Part shown: positions 58,930 through 64,000 of the stretch, piece after piece
How the letters are laid out: each line of letters starts with the position of its first letter
How positions within the stretch are numbered: the first letter of the stretch is position 1
Assembly (NCBI RefSeq): GCF_004134865.1
Contig: NZ_SDPO01000001.1
Coordinates: forward strand, 558,001 to 622,000
DNA: 64,000 nucleotides
DNA from: Agromyces fucosus
GTDB taxonomy: Bacteria; Actinomycetota; Actinomycetes; Actinomycetales; Microbacteriaceae
Direction: 5' to 3'
The notes under the pieces: model-generated
Told to the model about the DNA's origin: nothing
Databases searched by the model: none
What the model saw: the letters and a program-made list of their open reading frames with translations, nothing else
Translations under genes and position numbers: made by a program

Positions 58930-60466
58930 GGTGGGTTCCTTCAGTCATCGTGGCATGCTGACCGGGCTCGACGACGGCGAACTGGCCCATCATCCCCTGA
59001 TCCTCGTGCCAGAGCAGGTGGCAGTGATACATGTACGGCGTGTCGGAGTCGGCGTAGTCCTCGAAGCGCATCAGCAGTTCGTACTTCTTCTCGGGCTCGG
59101 TGAAGATCGTGTCCTTCCAGCCCGCGAGCTCGGGCGGCGGCGCTGCGCCGTCGATCGACGCGACGCGGAACTGCACGTCATGCACGTGGAAGCTGTGCGG
59201 CAGCGACGTCGCGTTGTCGACGATCCATCGTTCGAGGGTGTCGACGGTCACGGTCTCGTCGATGCGACCCATGTCCATCGCCTCACCGTTGATCTCGAAG
59301 CTGTCGTTCAGCGTGAACGTGCGGGTGGTCGCGACGTCGGCCACGTCGAAGTCGTCGATGGTGTTGAGGGCGGCGGGCACCGGCGATGCCGGGTCGAGTT
59401 GCTCCGCGGCCCGCACCTCGAGCACGTCGAACGCGTCGCTGCCGCCGTTGGTGTCGGCGACCGGCCCGACGAGTGCCGCGATCTCGGGGGTCATCTTCGA
59501 CTGCAGCACGACGCGCTCACCGGGCGAGACCCGCAGCAGCACCTCGGCGCGTTCACCGGGCGACAGCCGCACGTGGTCGAGCGAGACGGATGCCTCGAGC
59601 AGCCCACCGTCGGTCGCGATGAGTTCCACAGGGCGCGCATCGCTCCACGTGAAGGCGTATGTGCGCGCGGTCGAGGCGTTCAGCAACCGCAGGCGCACGA
59701 GCTCGTCGGAGACGTCGAGGTATGGGCCGCGGGTGCCGTTGACGATGAGTTCGTCGCCGAGGCCGCCGGCGTAGCCGCGTTGCTTCGACTCCTGCTCGCC
59801 TTCTGCCGAGAAGCCCGTATCCTGCACGATGACGGGCACGTCGTCGACGCCGTACTCCGACGGCAGGCCGAGGGAGCGCTCTCGCTCGTCGTGCAGGATG
59901 AACATGCCCGCGAGTCCCCTCGCGACATGGTCCTCGGTCTCGCCATGCGGGTGCGGGTGGTACCAGAGGGTCGCGGCCGGCTGGTCGATGTCCCACTCGG
60001 GCGACCACGAGGCATCCGGTGCCACCATCTGGTGCGGGCCGCCGTCCATCTCGGCGGGCAGGTGCATGCCGTGCCAGTGCACGGTCGTCGGCTCCTCGAG
60101 GGAGTTCGCGACGTCGACACGTACGTGCTCGCCGCGCTCGGCGACGAGCGTCGGGCCGAGGTAGCTGCCGTTGAAGCCCCAAGTGGTGCTGGGCTCCCCC
60201 GCGGTGAACTCAGTCGTGCCCGCCTGGGCGTCGAGCGCGAACACTCGCGTGCCGTCGGCGTCGACGGAGGACTCGGCGAGCGGCGGGATCGCGAGCGGCG
60301 TCTCGAAGTCGACCTTGCCGACCGTCGAGATCGGTCCGGGTCCGACGACGCCGCATCCGGCGAAGGCGATCGCCACGAGTCCGCCCGCGGCGACCGCGGC
60401 GAGCGCGGTGCCGAGCACGGCGCGGGGGCGACGGAGTGGTGGAGGTCGAAGGCGTGTTCCTGGCAT
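58919..60466 (-). CDS. Multicopper oxidase (laccase/CueO-like), exported
   Basis: 515 residues with all four copper-binding motifs: HWHG (130-133), HPHPHG (170-175), HSFHVHD near 442, and HCHLLWHEDQGM (481-492), giving the type 1 Cys482, His487 and axial Met492. The N-terminus has basic residues, a hydrophobic segment and Cys38 in AFAGC, possibly a lipoprotein signal although Phe at -3 is atypical. Probable roles are copper or phenol oxidation outside the membrane. First gene of the oxidase-kinase-regulator operon. It ends HATMTEGTHHEH, a metal-binding-like tail. Confidence 0.92.
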   Translation of the reverse strand: MPGTRLRPPPLRRPRAVLGTALAAVAAGGLVAIAFAGCGVVGPGPISTVGKVDFETPLAIPPLAESSVDADGTRVFALDAQAGTTEFTAGEPSTTWGFNGSYLGPTLVAERGEHVRVDVANSLEEPTTVHWHGMHLPAEMDGGPHQMVAPDASWSPEWDIDQPAATLWYHPHPHGETEDHVARGLAGMFILHDERERSLGLPSEYGVDDVPVIVQDTGFSAEGEQESKQRGYAGGLGDELIVNGTRGPYLDVSDELVRLRLLNASTARTYAFTWSDARPVELIATDGGLLEASVSLDHVRLSPGERAEVLLRVSPGERVVLQSKMTPEIAALVGPVADTNGGSDAFDVLEVRAAEQLDPASPVPAALNTIDDFDVADVATTRTFTLNDSFEINGEAMDMGRIDETVTVDTLERWIVDNATSLPHSFHVHDVQFRVASIDGAAPPPELAGWKDTIFTEPEKKYELLMRFEDYADSDTPYMYHCHLLWHEDQGMMGQFAVVEPGQHATMTEGTHHEH

Positions 60467-60562
60467 GGTTCAAGCCTCGCGACGGTCGCGAACCCGACAC
60501 AGCCGGTACGCAGCCGAATCGGGGCGGGGGTTTTCCCCCCGTGTCGCATCGGTCCTGCGTGG

Positions 60563-61750
60563 TCAGCCCCGCCGGCGCCCTGCGCGCTCCGCGAACTCGT
60601 CGAGCGCAACGAGCACCTCGTCGGCGCGCCAGACCTGGCCCATCTTGTACTCGGCCTTCTGCTTCAGGACACCGAGCTCGGTGAGCCGTCGCAGATGCGG
60701 ATAGATGTTCGTGGTGCCGATGCCGAGATCCGCGGACGCCGAGGCCGCGGTGAAGACCGGCTGTCGGGCCGCGTAGTCGAGCACCTTCTCGAGTTGCGAC
60801 CCGGTTCGCGGCCTCACGGTCTCTCGCCACCCCGTGGTCGTGTCGCGCAGCTGGGCGATGAGCGTTCGGGCGTTCCTGATGGCGTCGTCGCTGGCGATGG
60901 CCATCTGCTCGACGATGGGTTGGACCTCGCCGGCTCGATAGGCGGTCAGCGCATCGTGGTACGCGCTCACGTCAGTGAGGAGTCCGGCGGAGACCGGGAC
61001 GGTGACGGAGCGGGTGATGTCCTTGCCTCGGAGCATGGACTGCACGAGCGCGCGGCCCGTGCGACCGTTGCCGTCGGTGAAGGGGTGGATGGTCTCGAAC
61101 TGGGCGTGCGCGACGGCGACCTGGGCGAGCACCGGGAGGTCGTCCCGACGCGCGAACGCCATGACGTCCTCCATGAGTGCGCTCACTCGTTCGTATCGTG
61201 GGGCGACGAACGCGGCGCCGACGGGGCTGCGCGCACTCGTGCCGATCCACACGGGCTCGGTGCGCCACTGTCCGGGCGTGTGCTTCGTGCCGTCCATGAG
61301 CACTTCGTGCATCTTCTGCACGGAAGCGGGCGTGAGCTCGTCGGCGAGCGCGAGGGCGGACTGCATCGCCCGCGTGTTGCCCACGATCTCCGTCGCATTT
61401 CGCTTGCTCGTATCGCCGATCTCGGCGGTCAGGATGGCACGGGCGCTGGCGGAGAGGTGTTCGATCTGCGACGACGCAGCGGCTTCGGAGCGCAGCAGCA
61501 ACGGCGCGAACCCCGTCATCTCATCGTTCAGGGACGCGTCGAAGCGAATCAGCTCGTTCTCGGCCGCCCGCGCGAGTGCGGCGGTTCGAGGGCTCAGCTG
61601 CAGTGCACGCTCGGCGATGAGCGGCGGCACCGCAGCGTCGTAGGTCTGTGGTCTCGGGTCGAAGCGATCGAGCGCGGATGCCTCGGCGTAGCGGCTCTCC
61701 CAATCGAGCGTCTCTGCACCGATGGCCGGCCAGGCGTCACGTGCACTCAT
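60563..61750 (-). CDS. Fic family protein (AMPylator) with C-terminal winged helix
   Basis: 395 residues. The Fic core motif HPFTDGNGRTGR (222-233) is complete, so AMP transfer is expected. An N-terminal inhibitory helix motif S93-S-Q-I-E97-H resembles the class II (S/T)xxxE(G/N) pattern, with His in the last place. Residues about 325-390 look like a winged helix (FTAASASADLGIGTTNIYPHLRRLTELGVLKQ) that could bind DNA. GAGGAG lies 5 bases before ATG 61750. The targets are unknown. Confidence 0.92.
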   Translation of the reverse strand: MSARDAWPAIGAETLDWESRYAEASALDRFDPRPQTYDAAVPPLIAERALQLSPRTAALARAAENELIRFDASLNDEMTGFAPLLLRSEAAASSQIEHLSASARAILTAEIGDTSKRNATEIVGNTRAMQSALALADELTPASVQKMHEVLMDGTKHTPGQWRTEPVWIGTSARSPVGAAFVAPRYERVSALMEDVMAFARRDDLPVLAQVAVAHAQFETIHPFTDGNGRTGRALVQSMLRGKDITRSVTVPVSAGLLTDVSAYHDALTAYRAGEVQPIVEQMAIASDDAIRNARTLIAQLRDTTTGWRETVRPRTGSQLEKVLDYAARQPVFTAASASADLGIGTTNIYPHLRRLTELGVLKQKAEYKMGQVWRADEVLVALDEFAERAGRRRG

Positions 61751-61787
61751 GGCTCTCCTCGAGCGGCTTCACAACCCGCTCCGCCCA

Positions 61788-61837
61788 TTTTATGAGAAAA
61801 CGGTGAAATTCATAAGAGCAAGCGAATGTTTTATGAA
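61788..61837. promoter_or_regulatory. Three phased TTATGA elements between the amidohydrolase and fic
   Basis: TTATGA at 61790-61795, its reverse complement TCATAA at 61810-61815, and TTATGA at 61831-61836 are spaced 20 and 21 bases apart, two helical turns. The outer copies extend to TTTTATGA; TTCATAA (61809-61815) and TTATGAA (61831-61837) are perfect inverted arms. AT-rich for this genome. The amidohydrolase stop codon overlaps the last copy. Probably the fic promoter/operator. Confidence 0.5.
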
Positions 61838-63390
61838 CTGCCCGCGTCGAACGAGTGGGTGGAGCTCCCGGCGAGCAGGGTCGCTGCGACCGGCATGGTT
61901 CGCAATTCGTCGACGGATGCCGCGTACGGGTCGAGTTCGATCACGGCGAGGTCGGCGCGCATCCCCGTGCGCACGGAGGCTCCCTGCCCGCCCGTCGACG
62001 CGGTGAGCGCGACGCGCACCTCGAGCGCCTGCTCGGGATGCCACGGCTCTCGCCCGTCGCGGGCACGACCGACTGCGGCGGCGATCGCCACCCACGGGTC
62101 GAGCGGCGCCACGGGTGCGTCGGAGCCGAGGGCGAGCTCGACTCCGGCCGCCGCGAGGTCGGCGAGCATGAACGCCCGGTCGGTGCGCCCGGCCCAGTAC
62201 CGGTCGGCGACGTCGCGGTCATCCATGGCATGCTCGGGCTGCACGCTCGCGACGATGCCGAGCCGTGGGAAGCGGGCGATGTCGTCACGGCGCAGGAGTT
62301 GCGCATGCTCGATCGAGCCGGTGCATCCGACCGCTTCGAACGCATCGAGCACGCGGGCGTTGGCCTGATCGCCGATGGCGTGCACGGCCGGAGTGATGCC
62401 CGACTCGTGCGCGCGGCGCATGAGGGGCACGAGCTCGTCGTACGGCACTGTCGCGAGGCCGTAGGGGTGCTCTTCGGCCCCGAGCCCGGGGTACGGGTCG
62501 AAGCACCACGCCGTGCGAGTGTTGAGCGAACCGTCGGTGATGACCTTGTAGCCACCCACCGTGAGGAGTCCCGAGGTGCCCGGCACTTCGTCCCCCGTGC
62601 GGAGCCCCTCGGCGATGGCGCGATCGAGGTGCTGCGTGTAGATGCCGAACGTCACGCGCAGGGCGTCGAGTCCCCCGGTGACCCGGCGCACCCAGTCGTC
62701 GCGGTTCCAGCGCATCTCGTACTCGGTCACCCCGACCACGCCCCGGCGGGACGCCTGACCCGCGGCATCGGCGACCCAGCCGTCGAGCACGTCATCGGCG
62801 ACGTCGTCGATCTCGCGCACGAGCCGGAAGCAGTCGTCTTCGCGGAGCACTCCGCTCGTGCCCGCGAGGTCGCCCACGCCGTGTCGGCGCAGGGCAGCCG
62901 AGTTCAGCCAGCAGGCATGCAGGTCGGCTGCGACGAGCACGACGGGCACGTCGCCGGAGACGGCGTCGAGCACGGCGCGAGTCGGGGCCTCGGCCCAGAG
63001 CCCGTCGCGATAGCCGAAGCCGATCACCTCGAGGTCGCCGCGGTCGACGGATGCCGCGACGAGCGACGCCACGGCCGCCGCCGATTCCGCACCGGCGAGA
63101 TCGAGGCGGCGCGAGACCATGGCCCACTGGGAGAAGTGCACATGGCGGTCGTACAGCCCCGGCACGACGAAGCGGCCATCGAGTTCGAGACGACGGATGA
63201 CGCTGGGCGATGTCTCCCCCTGCATCCCTCCCGGTGCCTCTCCGTGCGGGACCACCGCGACGACGCGGCCATGGGCGAGGTGCAGGTCGACGAGCCCCTC
63301 GGCGCCCGGCAGACGCGCACCGGCGAGGATGAGGGGCTCAGCGGCATCCACTGGGCTGGTCGAAGCGCCGTCGACGATCGCGTCGCTCAT
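61831..63390 (-). CDS. Amidohydrolase family protein (YtcJ-like)
   Basis: 519 residues of the amidohydrolase superfamily, YtcJ-like subgroup. Metal-binding signatures: GLYDRHVHFSQW near 78-88, a further His in VHAIGDQANARVLDAFE, IEHAQLLRRDDI, and GSDAPVAPLDPW near the end. It probably hydrolyses a C-N bond; the substrate is unknown. It ends in the fic upstream region, so fic may be co-transcribed from it. Overlaps the upstream PaiB-like gene by 4 bases. Confidence 0.87.
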   Translation of the reverse strand: MSDAIVDGASTSPVDAAEPLILAGARLPGAEGLVDLHLAHGRVVAVVPHGEAPGGMQGETSPSVIRRLELDGRFVVPGLYDRHVHFSQWAMVSRRLDLAGAESAAAVASLVAASVDRGDLEVIGFGYRDGLWAEAPTRAVLDAVSGDVPVVLVAADLHACWLNSAALRRHGVGDLAGTSGVLREDDCFRLVREIDDVADDVLDGWVADAAGQASRRGVVGVTEYEMRWNRDDWVRRVTGGLDALRVTFGIYTQHLDRAIAEGLRTGDEVPGTSGLLTVGGYKVITDGSLNTRTAWCFDPYPGLGAEEHPYGLATVPYDELVPLMRRAHESGITPAVHAIGDQANARVLDAFEAVGCTGSIEHAQLLRRDDIARFPRLGIVASVQPEHAMDDRDVADRYWAGRTDRAFMLADLAAAGVELALGSDAPVAPLDPWVAIAAAVGRARDGREPWHPEQALEVRVALTASTGGQGASVRTGMRADLAVIELDPYAASVDELRTMPVAATLLAGSSTHSFDAGSS

Positions 63391-64000
63391 GCCGTGGCCG
63401 CTCGCATCTCGTCGTGCGTACGGCGCATCTCCGCGGCGAGCGCGGCGCTCGCGTACGGGCCGCCGCCCTCGAGCTCGCCGATGATGCGCTCGACGGTCTC
63501 CGCCGGCTTGTTCTGACTCATCTTGTTCTTCGCGACGAATCGCGTGATCGGGATGCGGAGGCCGACGGTCCCCGCGGCGATGCGGTCGGCGTACTCGGCG
63601 TTCGCCGCGGTGCCGCGCATGCGCCGGGGCTCGGGCATCTCGTCTTCGAAGTGATCGACGAGCGCTTCGAGCACCCGGAGGTTCTCGGAGCCCGAGAGCA
63701 GTTCGGGGGTGCCGTACATGTGGGCGGAGACGAAGTTCCAGGTCGGCACGGCGGGCTTCGCGTCGTACCAGCCGGGCGAGATGTAGCCGTGCGGACCCTG
63801 CGCGATGACCATGACCTCGTGTCGACCGAGTTCGTGCACCGTCTCATCGGGGCGACCGACGTGGGTGAGCAGTGCGATGCCGTCTGCGGTCTCGTCGAGC
63901 AGCACGGGGTAGTGCGAGGCGACGAGGACCGAGGCATCCGTCATGCTCACGATGGTCATCCACGGATGCTCTCGCACGAGGCGCTTCACGCCGTCCTCGC
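63387..64000 (-). CDS. PaiB-like FMN-binding negative transcriptional regulator (cut by window edge)
   Basis: At least 200 residues are visible; the N-terminus runs off the right edge. HPWMTIVSMTDASVLVASHYPVLLDETADGIALLTHVGRP is the FMN-binding split-barrel start, WYDAKPAVPTWNFVSAHMYGTPELL the hallmark PaiB stretch, and the C-terminal FVAKNKMSQNKPAETVERIIGELE motif is conserved. Bacillus PaiB represses sporulation and protease genes; here the function is inferred. The start codon read as GTG at 63989 is probably internal, because EDGVKRLVREHPW continues upstream. First gene of the amidohydrolase unit. Confidence 0.85.
   Translation of the reverse strand, partial: EDGVKRLVREHPWMTIVSMTDASVLVASHYPVLLDETADGIALLTHVGRPDETVHELGRHEVMVIAQGPHGYISPGWYDAKPAVPTWNFVSAHMYGTPELLSGSENLRVLEALVDHFEDEMPEPRRMRGTAANAEYADRIAAGTVGLRIPITRFVAKNKMSQNKPAETVERIIGELEGGGPYASAALAAEMRRTHDEMRAATA

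Overview
The window is a high-GC (by eye about 70%) actinobacterial chromosome segment. Gene content and synteny point to the family Microbacteriaceae, with an Agromyces- or Microbacterium-like genome as the best guess; this is inferred from protein families, since no marker gene was aligned. Supporting signs are frequent GTG starts, 1-4 nt overlaps inside operons, pdxST with a divergent MocR-type regulator, and the actinobacterial clusters yebC-ruvCAB-yajC-secDF-rel, DUF3000-RNase D, DUF3159-DUF3710-dut-DUF3093-DUF4193-sepH and clpP1-clpP2-clpX. Most of the window is core housekeeping sequence on the minus strand. I see no prophage, insertion sequence, CRISPR array, rRNA gene or plasmid origin, and no gene-free stretch over 300 bases (the longest is 22503-22751, between two tRNA genes).

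Layout. 1-2 kb: 5' part of rpsD and rarA, then a 54-bp tandem repeat and a divergent cyclophilin. 2.8-4.8 kb: a DUF349 protein and an AbiEi-like protein, converging on rel. 4.8-13.5 kb: one long minus-strand operon, yebC-ruvC-ruvA-ruvB-yajC-secD-secF-rel (DNA repair, Sec export, stringent response). 13.5-15 kb: hemerythrin-like and DUF1697 proteins. 15-18.8 kb: vitamin B6 module, pdxST facing pdxR, then a pyridoxal kinase. 18.8-22.1 kb: HIT protein, thrS and an orphan protein. 22.2-22.9 kb: tRNA-Gly, tRNA-Cys and tRNA-Val(GAC) facing tRNA-Val(CAC), with terminators. 23-25.3 kb: VOC protein, an orphan PemK/MazF-like toxin, and amtB behind a GlnR-like box. 25.4-28 kb: zapE, sulfurtransferase and SufE. 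28-31 kb: alpha/beta hydrolase, DUF3000 and RNase D. 31-34.6 kb: fadAB-type beta-oxidation pair. 34.7-39.6 kb: dxs and aconitase.

39.7-44.1 kb: DUF3159, DUF3710, dut, DUF3093, DUF4193, sepH and a DUF6504 gene behind a LexA-like box. 44.1-48.9 kb: clpP1-clpP2, an ABC-type ATPase, clpX, and a BenE transporter joined to clpX in frame. 48.9-51.2 kb: TPR protein, trigger factor and tRNA-Pro. 51.3-55.1 kb: a 1260-residue SCO7613-like membrane protein. 55.2-56.8 kb: tRNA-Gly(UCC), Dps and a four-helix membrane protein. 56.8-60.5 kb: a two-component system in an operon with a multicopper oxidase. 60.5-64 kb: a Fic protein, an amidohydrolase and a PaiB-like FMN-binding protein cut by the window edge.

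No obviously new multi-gene system stands out. The most interesting signals are regulatory or structural: the BenE gene with no ordinary start codon in clpX's frame, a LexA-like site on the stand-alone DUF6504 gene, three helically phased TTATGA elements between fic and the amidohydrolase, a GlnR-type array at amtB, a long palindrome upstream of aconitase, the extra ATPase inside the clp operon, the multicopper oxidase-two-component operon, and a strongly repeated GGCATCC/GGATGCC word spread through the window.
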